64,000 nucleotides of DNA from Siphonodentalium dalli. Its lineage: Eukaryota; Mollusca; Scaphopoda; Gadilida; Siphonodentaliidae. Below, piece by piece: positions 14,280-30,308 of the stretch; position 1 is the stretch's first letter, and each line of letters begins with the position of its first letter. The DNA lies in assembly GCA_032622095.1 (NCBI GenBank), contig CP136065.1, forward strand, positions 242,895,530-242,959,529, given 5' to 3'. The position numbers were made by a program, and so were the translations under genes. Under the pieces are notes generated by a model that worked only from the letters and a program-made list of their open reading frames with translations, did not search any database and was not told where the DNA came from.

Positions 14280-17200
14280 CGGAGATAGCACAATTACAAT
14301 CTGATATATTTAGTAGAATGGTGCCACCTGTTTCCAATCGGAAATGGTGCATATACATTATGTTGGTGGCCATGAATGGCAAAAAATGGTCAAATTTGAC
14401 AAAATTAATCACAGTCACCATATCGGAGAGCTCAATCACGCGATATTCAGTAACCACAACAAATAGTTGCGTAATTTAACGCTAAATGGTGGAACTTGTT
14501 GGCTATATATGTGGTTTTTTTCCAGAATTACTGACAAATTGGACCCAAAATACAACTTAAAACAGTCATTTACGTATATAACAGCTGGATGCCATGGATA
14601 CAGAGACCCACATAGCCACCCCAACTCGTAATAGGAACGATATAGACCAAGGACATGTTCCATGTGCAGAAGGGATGTTATGTATACACCAGCGATATAG
14701 ATTTACGGGATATTTGTCTTGTTGAGAAAACGGTACCCCAACTGCCGCCTAGATATATATAAATATATATATATCCGGTACCCCAACTGACCACTATATA
14801 GGTGGCAGTTTTGGCTGTTGGGATACCATCTCTGTATATATATGAAGGAGTGTGTGCTTTCGTTTTATTCCTGTATTACAAGTTCCTTGGGGTCTAGTAG
14901 ACATGATAGATTCATGTCGGGGTCATCATCCTCAAAGAATTCCAAAGAGAGGCTCCTTTAGAAATCAGTACCGCAACTTCCAAATATATATATATATATA
15001 CAGCCGGTACCCCAACTGACCAGTATATAGGTTCAATATATATATTCATAATTAACTGGAAAATGGAAGTGGGGCTATTGCGAAAATATCTAGATAGTGG
15101 AGATAGCACAATTACAAGCTGATATATTTAGTAGAATGGTGCAACCTGTTTCCAATCGGAAATGGTGCATATACATTATGTTGGTGGCCATGAATGGCAA
15201 AAAATGGTCAAATTTGACAAAATTAATCACGGTCACCATATCGGAGAGCTCAATCACGCGTTATTCAGTAACCACAACAAATAATTGCGTAATTTAACGC
15301 TAAATGGTGGAACTTGTTGGCTATATATGTGTTTTTTTCCAGAATTACTGACAAATTGGACCCAAAATACAACTTAAAACAGTCATTTACGGTATATAAC
15401 AGCTGGTTGCCATGGATACAGAGACCCAAATAGCCACCCCAACTCGTAATAGGAACGATCTAGACCAAGGACATGTCCCATGTGCAGAAGGGATGTTATG
15501 TTACACCAGCGATATAGATTTACGGGATATTTGTCTTGTTGAGAAAACGGTACCCCAACTGCCGCCTAGATATATATAAATATATATATATCCGGTACCC
15601 CAACTGACCACTATATAGGTGGCAGTTTTGGCTGTTGTGGTACCATCTCTGTATATATATGAAGGAGTGTGTGCTTTCGTTTTATTCCTGTATTACAAGT
15701 TCCTTGGGGTCTAGTAGACATGATAGATTCATGTCGGGGTCATCATCCTCAAAGAATTCCAAAGAGAGGCTCCTTTAGAAATCAGTACCGCAACTGCCAA
15801 ATATATATATATATATATACAGCCGGTACCCCAACTGACCAGTATATAGGTTCAATGTATATATTCATAATTAACTGAAAAATGGAAGTGGGGCTATTGC
15901 GAAAATACCTAGATAGTGGAGATAGCACAATTACAAGCTGATATATTTAGTAGAATGGTGTAACCTGTTTCCAAGCGGAAATGGTGCATATGCATTATGT
16001 TGGTGGCCATGAATGGCAAAAAATGGTCAAATTTGACAAAATTAATCACAGTCACCATATCGGAGAGCTCAATCACGCGTTATTCAGTAACCACAACAAA
16101 TAATTGCGTAATTTAACGCTAAATGGTGGAACTTGTTGGCTATATATATGTGGTTTTTTTTCCAGAATTACTGACAAATTGGACCCAAAATACAACTTAA
16201 AACAGTCATTTACGGTATATAACAGCTGGTTGCCATTGATACAGAGACCCACATAGCCACCCCAACTCGTAATAGGAACGATATAGACCAAGGACATGTC
16301 CCATGTGCAGAAGGGATGTTATGTATACTCCAGCGATATAGATTTACGGGATATTTGTCTTGTTGAGAAAACGGTACCCCAACTGCCGCCTAGATATATA
16401 TAAATATATATATATCCGGTACCCCAACTGACCACTATATAGGTGGCAGTTTTGGCTGTTGTGGTACCATCTCTGTATATATATGAAGGAGTGTGTGCTT
16501 TCGTTTTATTCCTGTATTACAAGTTCCTTGGGGTCTAGTAGACATGATAGATTCATGTCGGGGTCATCATCCTCAAAGAATTCCAAAGAGAGGCTCCTTT
16601 AGAAATCAGTACCGCAACTGCCAAATATATATATATATATACAGCCGGTACCCCAACTGACCAGTATATAGGTTCAATATATATATTCATAATTAACTGG
16701 AAAATGGAAGTGGGGCTATTGCGAAAATACCTAGATAGCGGAGATAGCACAATTACAATCTGATATATTTAGTAGAATGGTGCCACCTGTTTCCAATCGG
16801 AAATGGTGCATATACATTATGTTGGTGGCCATGAATGGCAAAAAATGGTCAAATTTGACAAAATTAATCACAGTCACCATATCGGAGAGCTCAATCACGC
16901 GATATTCAGTAACCACAACAAATAGTTGCGTAATTTAACGCTAAATGGTGGAACTTGTTGGCTATATATGTGGTTTTTTTCCAGAATTACTGACAAATTG
17001 GACCCAAAATACAACTTAAAACAGTCATTTACGTATATAACAGCTGGATGCCATGGATACAGAGACCCACATAGCCACCCCAACTCGTAATAGGAACGAT
17101 ATAGACCAAGGACATGTCCCATGTGCAGAAGGGATGTTATGTATACACCAGCGATATAGATTTACGGGATATTTGTCTTGTTGAGAAAACGGTACCCCAA

Positions 17201-19196
17201 CTGCCGCCTAGATATATATAAATATATATATATCCGGTACCCCAACTGACCACTATATAGGTGGCAGTTTTGGCTGTTGGGATACCATCTCTGTATATAT
17301 ATGAAGGAGTGTGTGCTTTCGTTTTATTCCTGTATTACAAGTTCCTTGGGGTCTAGTAGACATGATAGATTCATGTCGGGGTCATCATCCTCAAAGAATT
17401 CCAAAGAGAGGCTCCTTTAGAAATCAGTACCGCAACTTCCAAATATATATATATATATACAGCCGGTACCCCAACTGACCAGTATATAGGTTCAATATAT
17501 ATATTCATAATTAACTGGAAAATGGAAGTGGGGCTATTGCGAAAATATCTAGATAGTGGAGATAGCACAATTACAAGCTGATATATTTAGTAGAATGGTG
17601 CAACCTGTTTCCAATCGGAAATGGTGCATATACATTATGTTGGTGGCCATGAATGGCAAAAAATGGTCAAATTTGACAAAATTAATCACGGTCACCATAT
17701 CGGAGAGCTCAATCACGCGTTATTCAGTAACCACAACAAATAATTGCGTAATTTAACGCTAAATGGTGGAACTTGTTGGCTATATATGTGTTTTTTTCCA
17801 GAATTACTGACAAATTGGACCCAAAATACAACTTAAAACAGTCATTTACGGTATATAACAGCTGGTTGCCATGGATACAGAGACCCAAATAGCCACCCCA
17901 ACTCGTAATAGGAACGATCTAGACCAAGGACATGTCCCATGTGCAGAAGGGATGTTATGTTACACCAGCGATATAGATTTACGGGATATTTGTCTTGTTG
18001 AGAAAACGGTACCCCAACTGCCGCCTAGATATATATAAATATATATATATCCGGTACCCCAACTGACCACTATATAGGTGGCAGTTTTGGCTGTTGTGGT
18101 ACCATCTCTGTATATATATGAAGGAGTGTGTGCTTTCGTTTTATTCCTGTATTACAAGTTCCTTGGGGTCTAGTAGACATGATAGATTCATGTCGGGGTC
18201 ATCATCCTCAAAGAATTCCAAAGAGAGGCTCCTTTAGAAATCAGTACCGCAACTGCCAAATATATATATATATATATACAGCCGGTACCCCAACTGACCA
18301 GTATATAGGTTCAATGTATATATTCATAATTAACTGAAAAATGGAAGTGGGGCTATTGCGAAAATACCTAGATAGTGGAGATAGCACAATTACAAGCTGA
18401 TATATTTAGTAGAATGGTGTAACCTGTTTCCAAGCGGAAATGGTGCATATGCATTATGTTGGTGGCCATGAATGGCAAAAAATGGTCAAATTTGACAAAA
18501 TTAATCACAGTCACCATATCGGAGAGCTCAATCACGCGTTATTCAGTAACCACAACAAATAATTGCGTAATTTAACGCTAAATGGTGGAACTTGTTGGCT
18601 ATATATATGTGGTTTTTTTTCCAGAATTACTGACAAATTGGACCCAAAATACAACTTAAAACAGTCATTTACGGTATATAACAGCTGGTTGCCATTGATA
18701 CAGAGACCCACATAGCCACCCCAACTCGTAATAGGAACGATATAGACCAAGGACATGTCCCATGTGCAGAAGGGATGTTATGTATACTCCAGCGATATAG
18801 ATTTACGGGATATTTGTCTTGTTGAGAAAACGGTACCCCAACTGCCGCCTAGATATATATAAATATATATATATCCGGTACCCCAACTGACCACTATATA
18901 GGTGGCAGTTTTGGCTGTTGTGGTACCATCTCTGTATATATATGAAGGAGTGTGTGCTTTCGTTTTATTCCTGTATTACAAGTTCCTTGGGGTCTAGTAG
19001 ACATGATAGATTCATGTCGGGGTCATCATCCTCAAAGAATTCCAAAGAGAGGCTCCTTTAGAAATCAGTACCGCAACTGCCAAATATATATATATATATA
19101 CAGCCGGTACCCCAACTGACCAGTATATAGGTTCAATATATATATTCATAATTAACTGAAAAATGGAAGTGGGGCTATTGCGAAAATACCTAGATA
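14280..19196. repeat. Three-monomer higher-order repeat (2 copies, ~2,459 bp)
   Basis: Monomers anchored at 14280, 15097 and 15920 recur at 16738, 17556 and 18375 with a 2,458-2,459 bp offset. Shared variants include TTACAATCTG and GGTGCCACC (first), ACGGTCACC with AAATATCTAG (second), and GGTGTAACC, CCAAGCGG and TTCAATGTATA (third). The first two types also occur at 12,643 and 13,462, 1,635 bp earlier. Confidence 0.85.
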
Positions 19197-22100
19197 GTGG
19201 AGATAGCACAATTACAAGCTGATATATTTAGTAGAATGGTGCAACCTGTTTCCAATCGGAAATGGTGCATATACATTATGTTGGTGGCCATGAATGGCAA
19301 AAAATTGTCAAATTTGACAAAATTAATCACGGTCACCATATCGGAGAGCTCAATCACGCGTTATTCAGTAACCACAACAAATAATTGCGTAATTTAACGC
19401 TAAATGGTGGAACTTGTTGGATATATATGTGTTTTTTTCCAGAATTACTGACAAATTGGACCCACAATACAACTTAAAACAGTCATTTACGGTATATAAC
19501 AGCTGGTTGCCATTGATACAGAGACCCACATAGCCACCCCAACTCGTAATAGGAACGATCTAGACCAAGAACATGTCCCATGTGCAGAAGGGGTGTTATG
19601 TTACACCAGCGATATAGATTTACGGGATATTTGTCTTGTTGAGAAAACGGTACCCCAACTGCCGCCTGGATATATATAAATATATATATATCCGGTACCC
19701 CAACTGACCACTATATAGGTGGCAGTTTTGGCTGTTGGGGTACCATCTCTGTATATATATGAAGGAGTGTGTGCTTTCGTTTTATTCCTGTATTACAAGT
19801 TCCTTGGGGTCTAGTAGACATGATAGATTCATGTCGGGGTCATCATCCTCAAAGAATTTCAAAGAGAGGCTCCTTTAGAAATCAGTACCGCAACTACCAA
19901 ATATATATATATATATACAGCCGGTACCCCAACTGACCAGTATATAGGTTCAATATATATATTCATAATTAACTGAAAAATGGAAGTGGGGCTATTGCGA
20001 AAATACCTAGATAGTGGAGATAGCACAATTACAAGCTGATATATTTAGTAGAATGGTGCAACCTGTTTCCAATCGGAAATGGTGCATATACATTATGTTG
20101 GTGGCCATGAATGGCAAAAAATGGTCAAATTTGACAAAATTAATCAGTCACCATATCGGAGAGCTCAATCACGCGTTATTCAGTAACCACAACAAATAAT
20201 TGCGTAATTTAACGCTAAATGGTGGAACTTGTTGGCTATATATGTGTTTTTTTCCAGAATTACTGACAAATTGGACCCAAAATACAACTTAAAACAGTCA
20301 TTTACGGTATATAACAGCTGGTTGCCATGGATACAGAGACCCACATAGCCACCCCAACTCGTAATAGGAACGATCTAGACCAAGGACATGTCCCATGTGC
20401 AGAAGGGATGTTATGTTACACCAGCGATATAGATTTACGGGATATTTGTCTTGTTGAGAAAACGGTACCCCAACTGCCGCCTAGATATATATAAATATAT
20501 ATATATCCGGTACCCCAACTGACCACTATATAGGTGGCAGTTTTGGCTGTTGTGGTACCATCTCTGTATATATATGAAGGAGTGTGTGCTTTCGTTTTAT
20601 TCCTGTATTACAAGTTCCTTGGGGTCTAGTAGACATGATAGATTCATGTCGGGGTCATCATCCTCAAAGAATTCCAAAGAGAGGCTCCTTTAGAAATCAG
20701 TACCGCAACTGCCAAATATATATATATATATATATACAGCCGGTACCCCAACTGACCAGTTTATAGGTTCAATATATATATTCATAATTAACTGAAAAAT
20801 GGAAGTGGGCTATTGCGAAAATACCTAGATAGTGGAGATAGCACAATTACAAGCTGATATATTTAGTAGAATGGTGCAACCTGTTTCCAATCGGAAATGG
20901 TGCATATATATACATTATGTTGGTGGCCATGAATGGCAAAAAATGGTCAAATTTGACAAAATTAATCACAGTCACCATATCGGAGAGCTCAATCACGCGT
21001 TATTCAGTAACCACAACAAATAATTGCGTAATTTAACGCTAAATGGTGGAACTTGTTGGCTATATATGTGTTTTTTTCCACAATTACTGACAAATTGGAC
21101 CCAAAATACAACTTAAAACAGTCATTTACGGTATATAACAGCTGGTTGCCATGGATACAGAGACCCACATAGCCACCCCAACTCGTAATAGGAACGATCT
21201 AGACCAAGGACATGTCCCATGTGCAGAAGGGATGTTATGTTACACCAGCGATATAGATTTACGGGATATTTGTCTTGTTGAGAAAACGGTACCCCAACTG
21301 CCGCCTAGATATATATAAATATATATATATCCGGTACCCCAACTGACCACTATATAGGTGGCAGTTTTGGCTGTTGTGGTACCATCTCTGTATATATATG
21401 AAGGAGTGTGTGCTTTCGTTTTATTCCTGTATTACAAGTTCCTTGGGGTCTAGTAGACATGATAGATTCATGTCGGGGTCATCATCCTCAAAGAATTCCA
21501 AAGAGAGGCTCCTTTAGAAATCAGTACCGCAACTGCCAAATATATATATATATATACAGCCGGTACCCCAACTGACCAGTATATAGGTTCAATATATATA
21601 TTCATAATTAACTGAAAAATGGAAGTGGGGCTATTGCGAAAATACCTAGATAGTGGAGATAGCACAATTACAAGCTGATATATTTAGTAGAATGGTGCAA
21701 CCTGTTTCCAATCGGAAATGGTGCATATACATTATGTTGGTGACTATGAAAGGCAAAAAATGGTCAAATTTGACAAAATTAATCACAGCCACCATATCGG
21801 AGAGCTCAATCACGCGTTATTCAGTAACCACAACAAATAATTGCGTAATTTAACGCTAAATGGTGGAACTTGTTGGCTATATATGTGTTTTTTTCCAGAA
21901 TTACTGACAAATTGGACCCAAAATACAACTTAAAACAGTCATTTACGGTATATAACAGCTGGTTGCCATGGATACAGAGACCCACATAGCCACCCCAACT
22001 CGTAATAGGAACGATCTAGACCAAGGACATGTCCCATGTGCAGAAGGGATGTTATGTTACACCAGCGATATAGATTTACGGGATATTTGTCTTGTTGAGA

Positions 22101-25100
22101 AAACGGTACCCCAACTGCCGCCTAGATATATATAAATATATATATATCCGGTACCCCAACTGACCACTATATAGGTGGCAGTTTTGGCTGTTGGGATACC
22201 ATCTCTGTATATATATGAAGGAGTGTGTGCTTTCGTTTTATTCCTGTATTACAAGTTCCTTGGGGTCTAGTAGACATGATAGATTCATGTCGGGGTCATC
22301 ATCCTCAAAGAATTCCAAAGAGAGGCTCCTTTAGAAATCAGTACCGCAACTTCCAAATATATATATATATATACAGCCGGTACCCCAACTGACCAGTATA
22401 TAGGTTCAATATATATATTCATAATTAACTGGAAAATGGAAGTGGGGCTATTGCGAAAATATCTAGATAGTGGAGATAGCACAATTACAAGCTGATATAT
22501 TTAGTAGAATGGTGCAACCTGTTTCCAATCGGAAATGGTGCATATACATTATGTTGGTGGCCATGAATGGCAAAAAATGGTCAAATTTGACAAAATTAAT
22601 CACGGTCACCATATCGGAGAGCTCAATCACGCGTTATTCAGTAACCACAACAAATAATTGCGTAATTTAACGCTAAATGGTGGAACTTGTTGGCTATATA
22701 TGTGTTTTTTTCCAGAATTACTGACAAATTGGACCCAAAATACAACTTAAAACAGTCATTTACGGTATATAACAGCTGGTTGCCATGGATACAGAGACCC
22801 AAATAGCCACCCCAACTCGTAATAGGAACGATCTAGACCAAGGACATGTCCCATGTGCAGAAGGGATGTTATGTTACACCAGCGATATAGATTTACGGGA
22901 TATTTGTCTTGTTGAGAAAACGGTACCCCAACTGCCGCCTAGATATATATAAATATATATATATCCGGTACCCCAACTGACCACTATATAGGTGGCAGTT
23001 TTGGCTGTTCTGGTACCATCTCTGTATATATATGAAGGAGTGTGTGCTTTCGTTTTATTCCTGTATTACAAGTTCCTTGGGGTCTAGTAGACATGATAGA
23101 TTCATGTCGGGGTCATCATCCTCAAAGAATTCCAAAGAGAGGCTCCTTTAGAAATCAGTACCGCAACTGCCAAATATATATATATATATATACAGCCGGT
23201 ACCCCAACTGACCAGTATATAGGTTCAATATATATATTCATAATTAACTGAAAAATGGAAGTGGGGCTATTGCGAAAATACCTAGATAGTGGAGATAGCA
23301 CAATTACAAGCTGATATATTTAGTAGAATGGTGCAACCTGTTTCCAAGCGGAAATGGTGCATATACATTATGTTGGTGGCCATGAATGGCAAAAAATGGT
23401 CAAATTTGACAAAATTAATCACAGTCACCATATCGGAGAGCTCAATCACGCGTTATTCAGTAACCACAACAAATAATTGCGTAATTTAACGCTAAATGGT
23501 GGAACTTGTTGGCTATATATATGTGTTTTTTTTTCCAGAATTACTGACAAATTGGACCCAAAATACAACTTAAAACAGTCATTTACGGTATATAACAGCT
23601 GGTTGCCATTGATACAGAGACCCACATAGCCACCCCAACTCGTAATAGGAACGATATAGACCAAGGACATGTCCCATGTGCAGAAGGGATGTTATGTATA
23701 CTCCAGCGATATAGATTTACGGGATATTTGTCTTGTTGAGAAAACGGTACCCCAACTGCCGCCTAGATATATATAAATATATATATATCCGGTACCCCAA
23801 CTGACCACTATATAGGTGGCAGTTTTGGCTGTTGTGGTACCATCTCTGTATATATATGAAGGAGTGTGTGCTTTCGTTTTATTCCTGTATTACAAGTTCC
23901 TTGGGGTCTAGTAGACATGATAGATTCATGTCGGGGTCATCATCCTCAAAGAATTCCAAAGAGAGGCTCCTTTAGAAATCAGTACCGCAACTGCCAAATA
24001 TATATATATATATACAGCCGGTACCCCAACTGACCAGTATATAGGTTCAATATATATATTCATAATTAACTGAAAAATGGAAGTGGGGCTATTGCGAAAA
24101 TACCTAGATAGTGGAGATAGCACAATTACAAGCTGATATATTTAGTAGAATGGTGCAACCTGTTTCCAATCGGAAATGGTGCATATACATTATGTTGGTG
24201 GCCATGAATGGCAAAAAATTGTCAAATTTGACAAAATTAATCACGGTCACCATATCGGAGAGCTCAATCACGCGTTATTCAGTAACCACAACAAATAATT
24301 GCGTAATTTAACGCTAAATGGTGGAACTTGTTGGATATATATGTGTTTTTTTCCAGAATTACTGACAAATTGGACCCACAATACAACTTAAAACAGTCAT
24401 TTACGGTATATAACAGCTGGTTGCCATTGATACAGAGACCCACATAGCCACCCCAACTCGTAATAGGAACGACCTAGACCAAGAACATGTCCCATGTGCA
24501 GAAGGGGTGTTATGTTACACCAGCGATATAGATTTACGGGATATTTGTCTTGTTGAGAAAACGGTACCCCAACTGCCGCCTGGATATATATAAATATATA
24601 TATATCCGGTACCCCAACTGACCACTATATAGGTGGCAGTTTTGGCTGTTGGGGTACCATCTCTGTATATATATGAAGGAGTGTGTGCTTTCGTTTTATT
24701 CCTGTATTACAAGTTCCTTGGGGTCTAGTAGACATGATAGATTCATGTCGGGGTCATCATCCTCAAAGAATTTCAAAGAGAGGCTCCTTTAGAAATCAGT
24801 ACCGCAACTGCCAAATATATATATATATATACAGCCGGTACCCCAACTGACCAGTATATAGGTTCAATATATATATTCATAATTAACTGAAAAATGGAAG
24901 TGGGGCTATTGCGAAAATACCTAGATAGTGGAGATAGCACAATTACAAGCTGATATATTTAGTAGAATGGTGCAACCTGTTTCCAATCGGAAATGGTGCA
25001 TATACATTATGTTGGTGGCCATGAATGGCAAAAAATGGTCAAATTTGACAAAATTAATCAGTCACCATATCGGAGAGCTCAATCACGCGTTATTCAGTAA

Positions 25101-27384
25101 CCACAACAAATAATTGCGTAATTTAACGCTAAATGGTGGAACTTGTTGGCTATATATGTGTTTTTTTCCAGAATTACTGACAAATTGGACCCAAAATACA
25201 ACTTAAAACAGTCATTTACGGTATATAACAGCTGGTTGCCATGGATACAGAGACCCACATAGCCACCCCAACTCGTAATAGGAACGATCTAGACCAAGGA
25301 CATGTCCCATGTGCAGAAGGGATGTTATGTTACACCAGCGATATAGATTTACGGGATATTTGTCTTGTTGAGAAAACGGTACCCCAACTGCCGCCTAGAT
25401 ATATATAAATATATATATATCCGGTACCCCAACTGACCACTATATAGGTGGCAGTTTTGGCTGTTGTGGTACCATCTCTGTATATATATGAAGGAGTGTG
25501 TGCTTTCGTTTTATTCCTGTATTACAAGTTCCTTGGGGTCTAGTAGACATGATAGATTCATGTCGGGGTCATCATCCTCAAAGAATTCCAAAGAGAGGCT
25601 CCTTTAGAAATCAGTACCGCAACTGCCAAATATATATATATATATATATACAGCCGGTACCCCAACTGACCAGTTTATAGGTTCAATATATATATTCATA
25701 ATTAACTGAAAAATGGAAGTGGGGCTATTGCGAAAATACCTAGATAGTGGAGATAGCACAATTACAAGCTGATATATTTAGTAGAATGGTGCAACCTGTT
25801 TCCAATCGGAAATGGTGCATATATATACATTATGTTGGTGGCCATGAATGGCAAAAAATGGTCAAATTTGACAAAATTAATCACAGTCACCATATCGGAG
25901 AGCTCAATCACGCGTTATTCAGTAACCACAACAAATAATTGCGTAATTTAACGCTAAATGGTGGAACTTGTTGGCTATATATGTGTTTTTTTCCACAATT
26001 ACTGACAAATTGGACCCAAAATACAACTTAAAACAGTCATTTACGGTATATAACAGCTGGTTGCCATGGATACAGAGACCCACATAGCCACCCCAACTCG
26101 TAATATGAACGATCTAGACCAAGGACATGTCCCATGTGCAGAAGGGATGTTATGTTACACCAGCGATATAGATTTACGGGATATTTGTCTTGTTGAGAAA
26201 ACGGTACCCCAACTGCCGCCTAGATATATATAAATATATATATATCCGGTACCCCAACTGACCACTATATAGGTGGCAGTTTTGGCTGTTGTGGTACCAT
26301 CTCTGTATATATATGAAGGAGTGTGTGCTTTCGTTTTATTCCTGTATTACAAGTTCCTTGGGGTCTAGTAGACATGATAGATTCATGTCGGGGTCATCAT
26401 CCTCAAAGAATTCCAAAGAGAGGCTCCTTTAGAAATCAGTACCGCAACTGCCAAATATATATATATATATACAGCCGGTACCCCAACTGACCAGTATATA
26501 GGTTCAATATATATATTCATAATTAACTGAAAAATGGAAGTGGGGCTATTGCGAAAATACCTAGATAGTGGAGATAGCACAATTACAAGCTGATATATTT
26601 AGTAGAATGGTGCAACCTGTTTCCAATCGGAAATGGTGCATATACATTATGTTGGTGACTATGAAAGGCAAAAAATGGTCAAATTTGACAAAATTAATCA
26701 CAGCCACCATATCGGAGAGCTCAATCACGCGTTATTCAGTAACCACAACAAATAATTGCGTAATTTAACGCTAAATGGTGGAACTTGTTGGCTATATATG
26801 TGTTTTTTTCCAGAATTACTGACAAATTGGACCCAAAATACAACTTAAAACAGTCATTTACGGTATATAACAGCTGGTTGCCATGGATACAGAGACCCAC
26901 ATAGCCACCCCAACTCGTAATAGGAACGATCTAGACCAAGGACATGTCCCATGTGCAGAAGGGATGTTATGTTACACCAGCGATATAGATTTACGGGATA
27001 TTTGTCTTGTTGAGAAAACGGTACCCCAACTGCCGCCTAGATATATATAAATATATATATATCCGGTACCCCAACTGACCACTATATAGGTGTCAGTTTT
27101 GGCTGTTGTGGTACCATCTCTGTATATATATGAAGGAGTGTGTGCTTTCGTTTTATTCCTGTATTACAAGTTCCTTGGGGTCTAGTAGACATGATAGATT
27201 CATGTCGGGGTCATCATCCTCAAAGAATTCCAAAGAGAGGCTCCTTTAGAAATCAGTACCGCAACTGCCAAATATATATATATATATACAGCCGGTACCC
27301 CAACTGACCAGTATATAGGTTCAATATATATATTCATAATTAACTGAAAAATGGAAGTGGGGCTATTGCGAAAATACCTAGATA
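17556..27384. repeat. Six-monomer higher-order repeat (2 copies, 4,914-4,915 bp)
   Basis: Six successive monomers (anchors 17556, 18375, 19197, 20014, 20832, 21653) recur in order at 22470, 23289, 24111, 24928, 25747 and 26568. Diagnostic shared variants are AAAAAATTGTCAAA (third), a 3-bp loss giving TTAATCAGTCACC (fourth), CAGTTTATAGG and TTCCACAATTACTG (fifth), and GTGACTATGAAAGG (sixth). The copies are almost identical by eye, so this is the most recent amplification in the array, or an assembly duplication. Confidence 0.88.
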
Positions 27385-29847
27385 GTGGAGATAGCACAAT
27401 TACAAGCTGATATATTTAGTAGAATGGTGCAACCTGTTTCCAATCGGAAATGGTGCATATATATACATTATGTTGGTGCCCATGAATGGCTAAAAATGGT
27501 CAAATTTGACAAAATTAATCACAGTCACAATATCGGAGAGCTCAATCACGCGTTATTCAGTAACCACAACAAATAATTGCGTAATTTAACGCTAAATGGT
27601 GGAACTTGTTGGCTATATATGTGTTTTTTTCCAGAATTACTGACAAATTGGACCCAAAATACAACTTAAAACAGTCATTTACGGTATATAACAGCTGGTT
27701 GCCATGGATACAGAGACCCACATAGCCACCCCAACTCGTAATAGGAACGATCTAGACCAAGGACATGTCCCATGTGCAGAAGGGATGTTATGTTACACCA
27801 GCGATATAGATTTACGGGATATTTGTCTTGTTGAGAAAACGGTACCCCAACTGCCGCCTAGATATATATAAATATATATATATCCGGTACCCCAACTGAC
27901 CACTATATAGGTGGCAGTTTTGGCTGTTGTGGTACCATCTCTGTATATATATGAAGGAGTGTGTGCTTTCGTTTTATTCCTGTATTACAAGTTCCTTGGG
28001 GTCTAGTAGACATGATAGATTCATGTCGGGGTCATCATCCTCAAAGAATTCCAAAGAGAGGCTCCTTTAGAAATCAGTACCGCAACTGCCAAATATATAT
28101 ATATATATACAGCCGGTACCCCAACTGACCAGTATATAGGTTCAATATATATATTCATAATTAACTGAAAAATGGAAGTGGGGCTATTGCGAAAATACCT
28201 AGATAGTGGAGATAGCACAATTACAAGCTGATATATTTAGTAGAATGGTGCAACCTGTTTCCAATCGGAAATGGTGCATATACATTATGTTGGTGACTAT
28301 GAAAGGCAAAAAATGGTCAAATTTGACAAAATTAATCACAGCCACCATATCGGAGAGCTCAATCACGCGTTATTCAGTAACCACAACAAATAATTGCGTA
28401 ATTTAACGCTAAATGGTGGAACTTGTTGGCTATATATGTGTTTTTTTCCAGAATTACTGACAAATTGGACCCAAAATACAACTTAAAACAGTCATTTACG
28501 GTATATAACAGCTGGTTGCCATGGATACAGAGACCCACATAGCCACCCCAACTCGTAATAGGAACGATCTAGACCAAGGACATGTCCCATGTGCAGAAGG
28601 GATGTTATGTTACACCAGCGATATAGATTTACGGGATATTTGTCTTGTTGAGAAAACGGTACCCCAACTGCCGCCTAGATATATATAAATATATATATAT
28701 CCGGTACCCCAACTGACCACTATATAGGTGGCAGTTTTGGCTGTTGTGGTACCATCTCTGTATATATATGAAGGAGTGTGTGCTTTCGTTTTATTCCTGT
28801 ATTACAAGTTCCTTGGGGTCTAGTAGACATGATAGATTCATGTCGGGGTCATCATCCTCAAAGAATTCCAAAGAGAGGCTCCTTTAGAAATCAGTACCGC
28901 AACTGCCAAATATATATATATATATATACAGCCGGTACCCCAACTGACCAGTATATAGGTTCAATATATATATTCATAATTAACTGAAAAATGGAAGTGG
29001 GGCTATTGCGAAAATACCTAGATAGTGGAGATAGCACAATTACAAGCTGATATATTTAGTAGAATGGTGCAACCTGTTTCCAATCGGAAATGGTGCATAT
29101 ATATACATTATGTTGGTGCCCATGAATGGCAACAAATGGTCAAATTTGACAAAATTAATCACAGTCACAATATCGGAGAGCTCAATCACGCGTTATTCAG
29201 TAACCACAACAAATAATTGCGTAATTTAACGCTAAATGGTGGAACTTGTTGGCTATATATGTGTTTTTTTCCAGAATTACTGACAAATTGGACCCAAAAT
29301 ACAACTTAAAACAGTCATTTACGGTATATAACAGCTGGTTGCCATGGATACAGAGACCCACATAGCCACCCCAACTCGTAATAGGAACGATCTAGACCAA
29401 GGACATGTCCCATGTGCAGAAGGGATGTTATGTTACACCAGCGATATAGATTTACGGGATATTTGTCTTGTTGAGAAAACGGTACCCCAACTGCCGCCTA
29501 GATATATATAAATATATATATATCCGGTACCCCAACTGACCACTATATAGGTGGCAGTTTTGGCTGTTGTGGTACCATCTCTGTATATATATGAAGGAGT
29601 GTGTGCTTTCGTTTTATTCCTGTATTACAAGTTCCTTGGGGTCTAGTAGACATGATAGATTCATGTCGGGGTCATCATCCTCAAAGAATTCCAAAGAGAG
29701 GCTCCTTTAGAAATCAGTACCGCAACTGCCAAATATATATATATATATATACAGCCGGTACCCCAACTGACCAGTATATAGGTTCAATATATATATTCAT
29801 AATTAACTGAAAAATGGAAGTGGGGCTATTGCGAAAATACCCAGATA
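26568..29847. repeat. Two-monomer higher-order repeat (2 copies, ~1,640 bp)
   Basis: Monomers anchored at 26568 and 28206 share GTGACTATGAAAGG. Those at 27385 and 29025 share GGTGCCCATG and GTCACAATATC. This pair overlaps the end of the six-monomer repeat, so a later, shorter duplication used one of its members. Confidence 0.75.
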
Positions 29848-30308
29848 GTGGAGATAGCACAATTACAAGCTGAAATATTTAGTAGAATGGTGCAACCTGT
29901 TTCCAATCGGAAATGGTGCATATACATTATGTTGGTGGCCATGAAAGGCAAAAAATGGTCAAATTTGACAAAATTAATCACAGTCACCATATCGGAGAGC
30001 TCAATCACGCGTTATTCAGTAACCACAACAAATAATTGCGTAATTTAACGCTAAATGGTGGAACTTGTTGGCTATATATGTGTTTTTTTCCAGAATTACT
30101 AACAAATTGGACCCAAAATACAACTTAAAACAGTCATTTACGGAATATAACAGCTGGTTGCCATGGATACAGAGACCCACATAGCCACCCCAACTCGTAA
30201 TAGGAACGATCTAGACCAAGGACATGTCCCATGTGCAGAAGGGATGTTATGTTGCACCAGCGATATAGATTTACGGGATATTTGTCTTGTTGAGAAAACG
30301 GTACCCCA

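Noticed and set aside
89-30048. Dozens of recurrent 60-90 codon ORFs in the satellite (MEIAQLQADIFSRMV, MCFRFIPVLQVPW, MLSPLSRYFRNSP types)
   Set aside because: They repeat because the DNA repeats. TA indels shift their frames between monomers, segments are TA-run translation (IYIYIY), and both strands are equally open.
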